Below, piece after piece: positions 32,846 through 43,265 of a stretch of DNA of 64,000 bases. The stretch is taken from assembly GCA_030704615.1 (NCBI GenBank), contig CM060734.1:17174001-17238000 (forward strand), in the 5' to 3' direction. The position numbers and the translations under genes are program-made. The notes under the pieces were generated by a model, which worked only from the letters and a program-made list of their open reading frames with translations, searched no databases and was not told the DNA's origin. The stretch comes from Takakia lepidozioides (lineage: Eukaryota; Streptophyta; Takakiopsida; Takakiales; Takakiaceae). Position 1 is the first letter of the stretch. Every line of letters begins with the position of its first letter.

Positions 32846-32884
32846 TGGAGAGAGGGAGAGAGAGGGAGAGAGAGGGAGAGAGGG
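32846..32884 (+). repeat. GGGAGAGA purine tract
   Basis: Near-perfect repetition of GAGAGGGA. Confidence 0.9.
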
Positions 32885-32934
32885 GACGCCCACCATCCAA
32901 CCCCTGGCATGGCAGTCCCTTATGGAGTGAGTGT

Positions 32935-32967
32935 GGTATGCACTCACCCCGTAAGGGAGTGCATACC
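32935..32967. other. 11-bp perfect hairpin
   Basis: GGTATGCACTC (32935-32945) pairs with GAGTGCATACC (32957-32967). An outer, imperfect pairing (CCTTATGG and CTCATAAGG) may extend the stem. Confidence 0.6.
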
Positions 32968-33659
32968 AGACCCATTCTCATAAGGCTCTCCCTCTACAAT
33001 GTAGTTCTATCCTTGGACTTGAATACCAAAAAGATAAAAGGTCTACATTCTCTCTGCCCTTAGATCACGAGTGAACATTGGCATAGCATAAATCAAACTT
33101 GGCAAGAATATAGAGTCATGCGTTTTCCATGTTACCTCTTATCTTGTCAACGAGCTCTTGTAAAGAAGTAGAGACCAAGGAAGGATCTCCGTGCGATGTA
33201 GTTTTATCTTTGGTTAAAAAGCTACAGTCTCTGCTTCCCAAGTCAAGAGAAAATATGGACAAAACATTCATATAGCTGGGCACGCAAGAGTTCAGAAATT
33301 ACAGGTGTTCTTCAACCGATGGCAGTAAATTACTGCACATTTTTCCACCATATCAGCCAACTTTATGGTTAGAACCGTTTTTCCAAAGGTATGAAGAACT
33401 TGTGTTCTTCAGCCAGTGGCAGTAGTCTACTGCCAGTGATTCACAACATGAACATGTGAATAAGAACATTGGCAACAATCTGCTACCCATCTTTTCACCA
33501 TATCAGCCAGCTTTATAGTTTTAAAACCAGATTTCCTTAAGGTATGGAAAAAGGACATATCACGTTACACCTGGGCATTTTTTTAGTGGTGCCATAAAGA
33601 GCAAACCCACATCCAGGAGAAGTATTAAAGCCCACTAGTAGGGAAGGCTTTTCATCATA

Positions 33660-34296
33660 AGGGATCTGATGCTGACATAAGGCATCAACTACAGGTTACC
33701 AGTTAACAGGAGTAATGTGCATTGACCGGATCATGTAGAAGGTGTACACACATACTCTAACAGGCTGTTTTACCCGGGCCTAGCTTATAATATCAGTATG
33801 CAAGAAACCCTTAGATGTTCTTCAAGTAATATCAGCGATGCCTTTCTCTCGTTGTCCAATCCGCCAACAAATTTTTGTTGGAGAGGATCATCATACCTTA
33901 TGAGGTATTTGTTGCTCCACACTATTGTTATGGAGGTATAGGGGGCTGATACCCCATGGCTTTCCTAGACCCATGCAAAAGCCATTAAAGGTGTTAGTAC
34001 ATCATAGTAAGAAAACTGGAAAATGGCAGGTGAGAGAGAGACAGAGAGTGTGTACAGAAACCACTAAGTACACTGGTCAAGAATAGAGAGGGAAGATACT
34101 ATGTCTTGTCGGGACATGGACAAGATCAAACAAGGTCTTTGTCAAATTAACGACAAATCAGCCTCATAACAAGGCACTATCTGACTTCACCTTCCATAGG
34201 CAGTATCTTACCTGATAAAAACTCATGTCATCTTCCTGAAAACACGTGAAAAATTAGGGTGGGAGGGTGGGATTTCCAAGACAACCATCACCCTAG
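33660..34296. repeat. Dispersed repeat, copy 1
   Basis: Diverged match to 55260-55870. Shared blocks include GCATTGACCGGATCA, GTAGAAGGTGTACAC, AAGTACACTGGTCAA and AGGGTGGGAGGGTGG. No ORF. Type of element unknown. The stretch 32968-33659 before it shows nothing recognisable. Confidence 0.65.
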
Positions 34297-34567
34297 ATTC
34301 AGAATATGTCATTCATCATTGAAGGAGTCTTGTTTTTCTTATAAAACAATCGGGACCAACACCACCTTTGGTACATACCAGATCAGCATAAACACTTGAG
34401 CCTTTAAGAATGAGTTGCAGGTGTTGCAATTCCAAGAGCCCAGCCTGATAATGTAGACCAGCCAGCATGCTATGTCTATGTTCCATGAATGCACAAAGGT
34501 CTGGATCTGGTTTTCCAATCATCTCTCCAAAACTCAATCAGAGTGGAGTGCTACAATGAGCATAATC
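34297..34567. repeat. 271-bp direct repeat, copy 2
   Basis: See copy 1 at 32055. It is followed at 34571-34632 by the inverted arm of 32693-32754. Confidence 0.9.
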
Positions 34568-34632
34568 AGAATTTTATAGACAACACCAACTCAAAGGGTA
34601 TTCCAAAAGGCTAGTTTGATAAGTTAAACCAG

Positions 34633-35039
34633 GTACAACGGCTGCAATCCTGTTTAACTGGAGGAGCCCAATGACTCATGAGCTAGTTTTCAGAGCTGTC
34701 GAAGTTCCGTTGACAACGTGACTTGTACTCAGAAGGCATAGGGCTATAGATTTGCTTACACCATCAGCACAATAGACGTGCTTGAAATGCAATTCATGTG
34801 GATCAATAAAAACCCCATTGTGCCACCTTTTTTGTTCGATTCTGCATCCATCGTTCTCACAATGCATCATTCGTCATATCGTTTCGGATTGGGAGTGGGG
34901 GTGGATTTTGGAAGTGGCTGGAAGGCTGTAATGGGCACCCATTGTACTGAGCAGTACCACCCTACCATTCGCACTTTCAATATGTAATTCTAAAAAACAT
35001 TGCTCAACCTCTTTCATCGGGAGGTCCTTGTCCCCCTAT
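34633..35039. other. No gene seen
   Basis: No recognisable feature. A short hydrophilic ORF of 64 codons on the minus strand has no support. Confidence 0.4.
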
Positions 35040-35170
35040 GACTGTGACACCCTAAACCCTATTCCTGTGGATAATCATTTCTGAAAAAAAATCTTGCTCA
35101 TGGTTTTTTCGACAGTTACGAGTCTGCTCATGGCTCATGCCGTTCATGGATCTTGGCTCATGAAATAGCA
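35040..35170. repeat. Dispersed CTCATGCCGCTCATG-type repeat
   Basis: Blocks ACCCTATTCCTGTGG, GCTCATGCCGTTCATG and CATGAAATAGCA recur at 55085-55200, and the GAGCATGAGCGGCATGAGC part also at 60236-60300 in reverse. Confidence 0.6.
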
Positions 35171-35599
35171 GCCCCCTTGACTTATAAAGATGGATTGGTC
35201 TTTCAAAAGAGATGGGATCTTGGCCTGAGATATCCCTAAATGTAGGAACAAACACATGGTGGATTGTGTGTGTGTGAAACACATGAGTCTTTTGTAGGGA
35301 ACTGTGGTGGGAATGTAGCAGCAGAGAAACAAATAGACTTTTGTTGGATGGGTTCAATATCATACATCAGTCGTCGTGGTTCCGCAAACACAACATCCTT
35401 GCAAAGGCCCGGAGGACGTGTGTGTTGTCGATGACAATGACCTTGCAGACAGCAACGAAGCCCTTTGATTTTCCCCCTGATGACAAGCGAAAGAGCACTG
35501 CCAGCTCCAATAATGGAGGAACTGGGTCCCACCTACCCACTTATCATCGTGTAACGTGTTCATCACGCCAGTGGCGGATGAACCGCTTACTCATTCTCA

Positions 35600-36384
35600 T
35601 CCATGGGGAACAGTTGGCCACCTGCCACCGAAGTCCATCCCCTCGGATGGAAATTCGACGCCGCATTTACATCGAAGGGGAGATGGATGAAGTCGTATCG
35701 AGGGGCTATAGGCCCACCTGGCACTAACGGCCCATAATTTGCATGGCACGGATGGAAACTAAAACGGCTATATTCATGGAGCAGCCAACCTTCATCTGTG
35801 CAAGTTCCTGTAAGGGGGAAATTTAAATGTGCCCTGGAGTGTAAGTGAGGAATTGCAGCATTTGCAAATAAATTGTCATCTCCTTGCACAACTTCCTGCC
35901 TCCGTGCTGGTGCCTCCTCCATCCAAAAGCTGCTGTCATTCAGCGTACTCCGCTACTCTTTTGCAAGGATGTCCTGCCGCCGCAATACTGCTGACTACCC
36001 TTATCATGGCCACGATTATGCGATGTTCAAACCCAAATCAGGAGACATCATTGTCTGGCTCTTTGTTTTCACTGACGCTTCTGGAGTCAAGCTGGAGTCA
36101 TTGCGCGCAATGGAGTATTTGGAGGACTATTACTGCTTTGAGTGAGGTGAGGGTGAGGGTCAATGCGGTCCGTGGGTGCTGCAAATTGTTGACCTCGATG
36201 TACCCTGTTGGAATGGGAAGCCGGACAGATCACGCACGGCCATGCTTTGGCGCTGGAACTGCTGCCAGTGGACCAGGAGGACTGCACCGGGGAAAACTAT
36301 ATTTGTGGAGTTCACTCCGCTTTTCCAGTGTATGGAGACATTCGGCTGAGTTGCGAAGACGAATCGCACTTGCACATGAAATGA
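35600..36384 (+). pseudogene. Unrecognised coding-like region, broken
   Basis: Frame 2 reads protein-like through WPPATEVHPLGWKFDAAF (about 35615) and later YPYHGHDYAMFKPKSGD and LVFTDASGV-like sequence up to 36127 (YYCFE), with stops at about 35729 and 35848. A different frame then reads GQITHGHALALELLPVDQED to a TGA at 36382. GTAAGT and GTGAGG at the frame ends could be intron donors, so this may be a small intron-containing gene rather than a wreck. I do not recognise the product. Confidence 0.3.
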
Positions 36385-36813
36385 CCATGTCGATGTATGA
36401 TGGTGGTATCATTGATGGGCATGACATTGTCGTCAGCTCCACCAAGGGCACCAGAACAACCGCAATGCAGTTTACCTGGAGGTGCCGCGTCACTAATGAG
36501 CTTTTTTTAGGGCTATCGAAGTTCTGTCGACTTGGTGACGCCCATGTAGAAGGCGGAAGGGTTTAGATTTGTTTGGATTTGCTTAATGTGAGACACCGTG
36601 TTCGATCAATAAAACAACCCATCGTGCCCTCACTTCTGTGTACTGTGTTTCCTTGTATTCAATGAACTATTGTTATTGGCCCACTGTTCAGAATTTGTGG
36701 TCTCATTTGTACAATGTCTCTCTCCACATCAATTGCCAGAAGAGCGATATCAGAGTCATGAGGTCGAGGAAATGCATCTTTGAAGAAACGGAAACATGTA
36801 CATGCCCAAGTTC

Positions 36814-36835
36814 GGAAATGCGGCACCGCATTTCC
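36814..36835. repeat. Single GGAAATGCGG palindrome
   Basis: GGAAATGCGG + CA + CCGCATTTCC. Same motif as the array at 39180-39507. Confidence 0.85.
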
Positions 36836-36979
36836 TTTGTTCCCATGCATTGATGTCCGGCAGCTTCGAGCGCAGCTACGGCGTGAGCCTAGCCGCGTGA
36901 GCCCAGGGGTTTAGTGGAGGAAGAAGTAGGTCCCATACCCGAGTCCTCTGTTTAGAGAGGGTCCTATTGTCGTGGAAGC

Positions 36980-37940
36980 AGTTATAGCGCTTAAAAAAAG
37001 AGGTATAGAAAACATGGAATGGTCATTGTGAAAGTTACTGAGGTTTTCTTATTGAAGAAGAGGTGAAATAAAAGGCTGGGTGAGTCATCATGAATCTTAC
37101 TTAGGGATTCTTGCATGAACAAGAGACAAGAAAAGTTTGGATGCTCATTGTCAAGCTATCTGACGTTTCCAATATTTCATCCATGGTGGATGAATGATGG
37201 ATGGATGAAATATTGAAGGAGAGGATTAAAATAATGAGGATGGGCAAGGCCCCAAAATATGACCACTCATTGTGAAACAGGCAATGGTTTTTATTAATGT
37301 AGATGAGGTGAAAATTTGACAGATGACCATCTTCAAGCTTATTTAGGCTTTGTTTGTGAAGAAGAGGTGAAATAAAAGTTGAGCTCTATCATTGTCAAAC
37401 TTCTTCAGGTTTCTGTTATAGAAGAAGAGGTGAAAAAAAACCCAGATGGTCATCATGAATGCTTATTTAGGGAATAAATTAGGGATTGTTTGTGAAGCAG
37501 AGGTGAAAAAAAAACAACCATTGTCAAACTTCTTAAGGTTTCTGTTATTGAAGAAGAGGTGAAAAAAATTGAGCTCTATCATTGTCAATCTTGTTCAGGT
37601 TTCTGTTGATGAAAAAGAGGTGAAAAAAATCAGATGGTCATCATGAATAAATTAGGGATTGTTTGTGAAGAAGAGGTGAAAAAAAAACTTGAGCTCTATC
37701 ATTGTCAAACTTCTTCAGGTTTCTGTAATTGAAGAAGAGGTGAAAAAAAAATCATATCGTCATCATGAATGCTTATTTAGGGTTTGTTTGTATAGAGGAC
37801 GTGGAAAACAAATGAGCTGTCATTGTGAAACTTGTTCAGGTGCCTGTTATTCCAGATGAAGTGGAAAGAAAAACAAATGGTCATCATGAAGCTCATTTAC
37901 GCAATGCTTCTGTAGAGGCCGTCAAAAAATAAAATGAGCT
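36980..37940 (+). repeat. GAAGAAGAGGTGAAA satellite
   Basis: About 15 degenerate units of roughly 60-65 bp share GAAGAAGAGGTGAAA. They alternate between ATTGTCAAACTTCTTCAGGT and TCATCATGAATGCTTATTTA blocks, so the higher-order unit is near 130 bp. Non-coding, with A-runs at the unit ends. Confidence 0.8.
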
Positions 37941-37989
37941 TTCATACTGACACTTGTCCATGTTTGGCAGGCCCGCGAACAAAACAAAG

Positions 37990-38009
37990 TTTTTTTTTTT
38001 TTTTTTTTT
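37990..38009 (+). repeat. Poly(T) run
   Basis: Twenty T in a row. On the minus strand this could be the A tail of a retroposed copy. Confidence 0.8.
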
Positions 38010-38226
38010 GGTTTTGGTTTTTGCCCGGGGAAATATTGGGGGTGGGGGCAGAAGTGGTGTGCGTTGACGCACTCAATTTTAGAGGCTCGTTAACCAAACC
38101 CGATGAAAAAATAAACTACCTTTCAAAACGAGACATCGTCTGCTTGTCCAGTTTTAAGAGCTGTGTATACATGTTCTACCAACAAGGCCCTTTCCGACAT
38201 TGCGAAAAATCGCAACATATGCAACA

Positions 38227-38888
38227 CTACTCGATATTGCCAATGTCTCGCTGCAAAAGTGTCTGTACCTCACCAGGACCTAGTGTTGCCTGGTGAATGA
38301 GTTGGTCTCTTTTGGGATCACAATACATCCTGTGCAAAAAGATGTAGTAAAGATGCTTGCAGGGAACCCATTTCCCTCTCTTTCCTAGAGCTTCCTCACG
38401 CATGCACACGAAGTCAGGACATGTACACCTCGGAAAATTTCCCACCGTCACTTGATAGGCCCTGTCGTGCAAAACAGACCCAGATGTGACCAAAGTATAA
38501 ACCCGTCCATACCCAGGTGAAGGTACTTCCATAGTTCCTGTTACCCGACCCTAAAGTAGTCTGGCCGATTCCACCTTCGCATCGTGATCAGGCCCCGAAG
38601 CCACCCGATGCACTGTTTTGCCATTCCTTCTCGTATCGGAGGCACCATAGCAGCAAGGCCACCAAGAGTCGACGCCACAGATCGGTGCAGACGAAAGCCG
38701 GCGTCCTCCAACTTGCCAATCTCCAGTGCTGTTAGGGAGGTTCCCACCCGCACTGGCCAAATGGTTGGTGGGGGAGGCTTAGCAATGCAGGAGTCACGGA
38801 CGGTACCATTTACACAGCGAGCCATATCGTCCGGGCAGAACCAGAATTTGTGCATCTTCGACTCCTTTGACATATATGGCCGAATCAA
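38227..38888 (-). pseudogene. MULE transposase C-terminal fragment with SWIM finger
   Basis: Two consecutive minus-strand frames (38888-38541 and 38532-38227) match the C-terminal part of the MULE at 60987-64000. The first has KFWFCPDDMARCV and a LEIGKLEDAGFRLHRS segment, equivalent to FWFCRHDIMTCV and EADALSAAGFRMVQRT. The second has the SWIM zinc motif CTCPDF ... PCKHLYYIF, followed by CDPKRDQLIHQAT. SWIM fingers lie after the DDE core in many Mutator-like transposases and bind DNA. The core itself is absent, and a stop separates the frames. Confidence 0.78.
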
Positions 38889-39179
38889 ACCTGTGAACGT
38901 CTATTTCAGAACCATGTCAATTTGAGTAAGTCTCGCCCCATGCGGCATGGACCAATACAAGTAACGTAAACCATGTCAATGAGAGTATCAACTTCTAGAA
39001 GGAGGGCTGAACTCCGTTAGCACAAGACGATGTCAGCCGATGTACTTATGATGAGAATATTTTGAGGAAAGTCATTTCCCAAAATCACGATATTTTGACA
39101 AGGTTGGAGGGACCATTTTCAAATCTGTATTCTTCCGTTGTTCCGAAGGTTGATGGAAGAAGTCCTTGAAATGATGTCT

Positions 39180-39507
39180 CGAATGCGGCAACGCATTTCC
39201 ATATCCGACATGGAAATAACGTATTGGACATAGGAATGCGGCACCGCATTTCCATTTAGCGCAATGGAATGCGGTGCCGCATTTCCGTGCAAGGGGCAAG
39301 AAATGGAAAACTTCCATGTCCAAAATTGAAATGCGGCACCGCATTTCCGTTCGGCCCTACGATTTCTGATGTCCAAAACAGGAAATTCACGTTACTGTTG
39401 GTGTCCCGGCTTATGGAAATGCGGTGCCGCATTTCCAAAATGATGTATTTACCGTTGCCACATTTCCGGTTTTCCGTTCCGACATGGAAATGCGGCACCG
39501 CATTTTC
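39180..39507. repeat. Array of six GGAAATGCGG palindromes
   Basis: Each unit has 10-bp arms GGAAATGCGG and CCGCATTTCC around a two-base centre, CA or TG. Copies start at about 39180 (imperfect), 39233, 39265, 39328, 39415 and 39486, with unrelated spacers of 30-80 bp. The centre dinucleotide is CA, CA, TG, CA, TG, CA. It is not a CRISPR: this is a eukaryotic context, spacing is irregular and there are no cas genes. Confidence 0.9.
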
Positions 39508-39638
39508 GGTTTTGAGAAGGACGTGGTTTCAGAGATAGTGTCCTTTAGAAGCACATGGGAGAGGGGACCTCAACTGCAAAGAAATACCTTTATATATTCA
39601 GGAAGAAAATTTAAATGTACAAAGAGTTATTTAAAATT

Positions 39639-40091
39639 CTACCCATCTTGGAAATCATCATCACTATCCTCATCCTGTCGTAGACTGTCCTCCTCCCCTT
39701 CCACCCCCTCATCTTCTTTCTCATGTCCAGCGGACTGGTCGTTGGCCAGGCTTTCGAAAATCCCATCTTCCCCTTGTGGAACTGACCATCTCACCTCCGT
39801 TGGGTCATCGTCCTCCTTGACTGCATCGATCTCTTCCGCGGAATCACATACATATTTCCGCACGCATCTACCTGTCTCAGCTGCAGCCAACTCTCTCCGC
39901 TTCCTTCTGTCCTCCCTAGCCCTCTCCAAAATCAGCTCTACTTTACTGGGATTCTTACATCGTCTAATGGCTGTATTTGCAAGCTTAGCTGCACAACTAG
40001 GAAGGGAGTAGTCCTTTCGAAGCAACGTTTCCGGACATGATGAGTGATAATGTTGCAGCACGGCATTAGTTAATGGAGTTGCAGCCAACAT
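39639..40091 (-). CDS. Small acidic-tailed protein of unknown family
   Basis: The frame opens at ATG 40091 (MLAATPLTNAV) and ends TAG at 39639, about 150 residues. A basic helical part (KLANTAIRRCKNPSKVEL, RAREDRRKRRELAAAE) is followed by EVRWSVPQGEDGIFES and a strongly acidic end (DEDSDDDFQDG). A diverged relative lies at 54612-54985, so this is a repeated family rather than chance. It lies upstream of the MULE fragment at 38227-38888 on the same strand and may be part of that transposon or of an unknown one. Function not recognised; no domain assigned. Confidence 0.5.
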   Translation of the reverse strand: MLAATPLTNAVLQHYHSSCPETLLRKDYSLPSCAAKLANTAIRRCKNPSKVELILERAREDRRKRRELAAAETGRCVRKYVCDSAEEIDAVKEDDDPTEVRWSVPQGEDGIFESLANDQSAGHEKEDEGVEGEEDSLRQDEDSDDDFQDG

Positions 40092-41484
40092 TAGCACTAC
40101 ACACTAAGCAAAACATGCAAAGAGGGCTGGCACATATTCCTGACAATATTAGTCGGTTGTTCTATCTCATCAAAGTGCGATTGCATTAAGTTAGCATCTG
40201 AAGGATCATTCAAAGACCAAACATGTTGAAAATACGAGAAGTGAAGTTGTAGGCAAAGATATTGAGGTGCTCTATTAATTTGATACATAAGATATGGTTG
40301 TAGATATTCGACTAAGAGTCTATCAAAGCCTAAACAATGTTGACGATCAATTCACTTGGCGTTGCTTCTCCAAAGACATTCAAAAAATTAGCTCAATTAT
40401 TATCGAATTGCTAAGTAGGAGTGTTGGAAGAAATTAGTTATAATCAGTTAATGAATTAGATCGCTAGGGGGTGAATAGTCACCAATGGTTAGTCATTAAC
40501 GTAGGAAGAGGAACGTCTTGTCTTTAAGACTTTCACATGTTAAAGCTTGGGGTGAAGTCACTGGATCATCAACTATGACAGTGGGCTTCGAAGGACGGGT
40601 GGAGAGCTTGTAGTAGTATGTTTAATGTTTTTCTCAAGTCTAATAGGCTAAGTAAATTTACTAGTCATGATGAGCCACCATAGTGGGGCGCTTCAAGTGC
40701 CTTCATTTAAATTAGCCTCAAAGATTATATCCAGCTAAAAATATAGGTGGATGGCTTGGGTGTTGATGTGTTGTTGGACCCTCACCACCTCAAGTCACTA
40801 TTGGAACAATATGGTTTGTAACACTAGTGTAGGTAGCCAAGTGGTTGGAACTTTGTGCTCTGCATCACCTAGGTGGTCTAGGGCTCAAAGAGTCCTCAAA
40901 GTGTTTATCTTCCAACAGAAGGCACTGATCCCTAGTAGTAACTCGGGATGATGAGACGCCATAATTTATGCTTCCTTGGGGAGGCGTCATCCTTTTCTTT
41001 TCTATGTAGTATGTGCAAAGTATATATATTAAGCGTGATTGATTGATATGACAAGGATGCTATGGAGGTTGGGCACGCAGGCGATTAAGCTTGTGATTTT
41101 ATGTATTTGGACTCCTAATTAACTTATCATTGTTGGAAATGTATTGATTGAGTGTGAATTACACAATGACAAACCCACTGTGCTAGCAAGTAAGTTTCCT
41201 CCTTTCACTCTCCCATTCAATTTTCTTGAATGTACACAATGAGGCGCGCGTAGATGTATCACATCTGATACATCTGTCTTCTCTTCAGATAATTGGCATG
41301 ATCCCTGTGAATCAGATAAAATCCTCCACTTCACGAAATATTTTACACTGGCCAAATATTTGCCCACCCTTGAGAGTGGCAGTACAATCGTTGCTTGCCA
41401 GAGGAAGTGGCTCTTATATGTTATTTTGGCCGCAGTCTTCCTTATTACTTTCAACAACTGCACTGTAAAGGTAGACGTGGGACT
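40092..41484. other. No gene seen; possible SINE at 40828-41010
   Basis: AT-rich, non-coding. A tRNA-like block GTAGCCAAGTGGTTGGA at about 40829, with a weak B-box-like GGGCTCAAAG, is followed by CTTCCTTGGGGAGG. It resembles the SINE-like repeats at 49.1 and 49.6 kb but is too degenerate for a firm call. Confidence 0.35.
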
Positions 41485-41545
41485 ATCTTAGAGTTGAACC
41501 CATGACCACCTGCTGTATAAAAACACCACCCAGCTACAATGTCAA
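41485..41545 (-). repeat. tRNA-derived SINE-like repeat
   Basis: On the minus strand, TAGCTGGGTGGTG (A-box-like) and GGGTTCAACTC (B-box-like) are spaced as in a tRNA. No acceptor stem is seen. Confidence 0.4.
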
Positions 41546-41923
41546 CAGAAGAGAAATTCTAGGAGACCATGAGAGAAGATTCAGTCACTGGTGCCAAACA
41601 TGACTTGCTCTCTCACAATATTTCACAGGTGTAGTTTGGAATATCTGGTATCTGCAGGAACTGATCATTCCTCATATGGAAGCCTTGGCTTCAAAGAGAG
41701 ATAATATGGATTCAAGTAAAATCCTTTCAAGACTATTGGGTCTCATTAACAGTATACATGTACGTGTGCGTTGAAGGTACTGTGATTGTGGCTTGAAGGA
41801 TTCAACGCTGCAAACTGTTTTTGTCTATACAAAACCAGAGCTTTAGTAACCCATCTGCACCTTTACTGGCTTTACTGGGTTCGCTAGAGGCAGTGAGTTC
41901 ACATCGTCATTCTGCGGAGAAGA

Positions 41924-43265
41924 TCAGTTCTGGTCGGAGGTGATTGTGGTGGTGGTGGTGGTGGTTTCTGTGCAGACACTACTGTCAACCACATCATCTC
42001 CCACTTTAGAGGAGGTCTCATGGACCTGAGTAACAATTTCCTTCACCCCATCTGCAATCGACTTGGAAGCCGTAGCAGCTGCGTCAACCACCCCTTGTTG
42101 GATATGGGTGGCAGCATTCTTGGTCGCTGCTTCGCCGTCACGAAGAGACTGGGATGCCTGTTGCATCAAGGAGCTCGCCTGTTGGGCAAGTCCCTCTACC
42201 TGCTGGAACGAAGAGGCCGCATCTTGGGCCATTGCAGACAGCTGCCCAGCAGGTGTTGCGAGTGTTTGGATAGCGGAATTCGTCACCCCTTGTTGGATGT
42301 GGATGCCCGAATCTCTTGCAGCTGCCTGCAAGTACCCGGTAGCGAGCGCTTGGGTGTCACTCAGGTTTGAGCCCCTTGTTGGGAAACCGAAGAGACGATT
42401 CCTGGCTGTTGCACACTGACAGAATTTGTACTCCCTTGTTGGAGTAGAGTATGCCTCATTAGCGAGGGTCGGTAAGTACATAGCTGCCGATGTTTGGCTT
42501 CTGTTGACAGAATCTAGTAACGCCTGCTGGAATTGGGAGGCTGCCATGCCCGCTGCTGATTGCGCCTGCGTATAAAACGGAGTACTTTGGGTAGCAGCAT
42601 CCGCCATCCCTTGTTGGATATGGTTGATCGCATCTCTTGCACCGGACAAGTATCTTGAGGCCATGGCTTGGCCTTCACCAACAGACTGAACCCCCTGCTG
42701 GTAGAGGGATGCTGCCTGTTGGGCAGCTGCGGATAGGGAAGGAGTTTGGGTAGCAACATTTGCTACTCCTTGTTGGAATAAAGCGATTGCATCCCTGGCG
42801 ACTGTTGGTAGGTAAGAAACGGCCGACGGTTGGCGCCTTAGCATCCATCACTGCCTGTTGGAATTGAGAAACCATCGCTTGGTTGATTGTAGGGCTTCTG
42901 TTGGCTTGAGGGATGTGTATAACTGCATCCCTAGCGTTTGCCCAGTGCCCCCTGGCGAATGCTTGGCCTCCCTGAGCCCCTTGGTTGAAGAGGGAGGTCG
43001 CCTCTTGGACAATTCCGGATAGTTGTCCTGGAGACAGTGAAGAGTTTTGGGAAGCCACATTTGAGAGACCCTGTTGGATCAGAGTGCTGGCGTCCCGGGT
43101 GATATCTGGTCAGTATGCTGCAAGCAGATGCTTGGCCTATGGAAACAGTATCCCTCGCTGTTTGATCTCGATGATTGCGTCCTTGGCGGTAGGCAAGTAA
43201 GCAGCAGCCGTCGCTTGGCCTGCACTCACAGCGGTAGCCCCCTCTTGGAGGAGAGAGGCAGCCTG
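41924..43265 (-). pseudogene. Degenerate tandem-repeat tail of the DMP gene
   Basis: Downstream of the DMP stop codon the minus strand keeps coding-like periodic sequence: repeats containing IQQGV, AAQQA, YLPTARDAI and SLMQQA, rich in Ala, Gln and Ser, spaced roughly 30-40 residues apart. The frame is interrupted by stops (43266 and two near 43105-43155) and shifts near 42842 and 42400, then runs to a stop at 41924 after a Thr run. The repeats continue the style of the DMP tail upstream (GVTNASAQIQQAVSNVATQ), so this was probably once one long reading frame. Helix and coiled-coil propensity look high. Alternatively some breaks are unrecognised introns. Confidence 0.55.

Noticed and set aside
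39180-39507. CRISPR-like array
   Set aside because: Palindromic repeats with spacers, but spacing is irregular, orientation varies, the context is eukaryotic and no cas genes exist.
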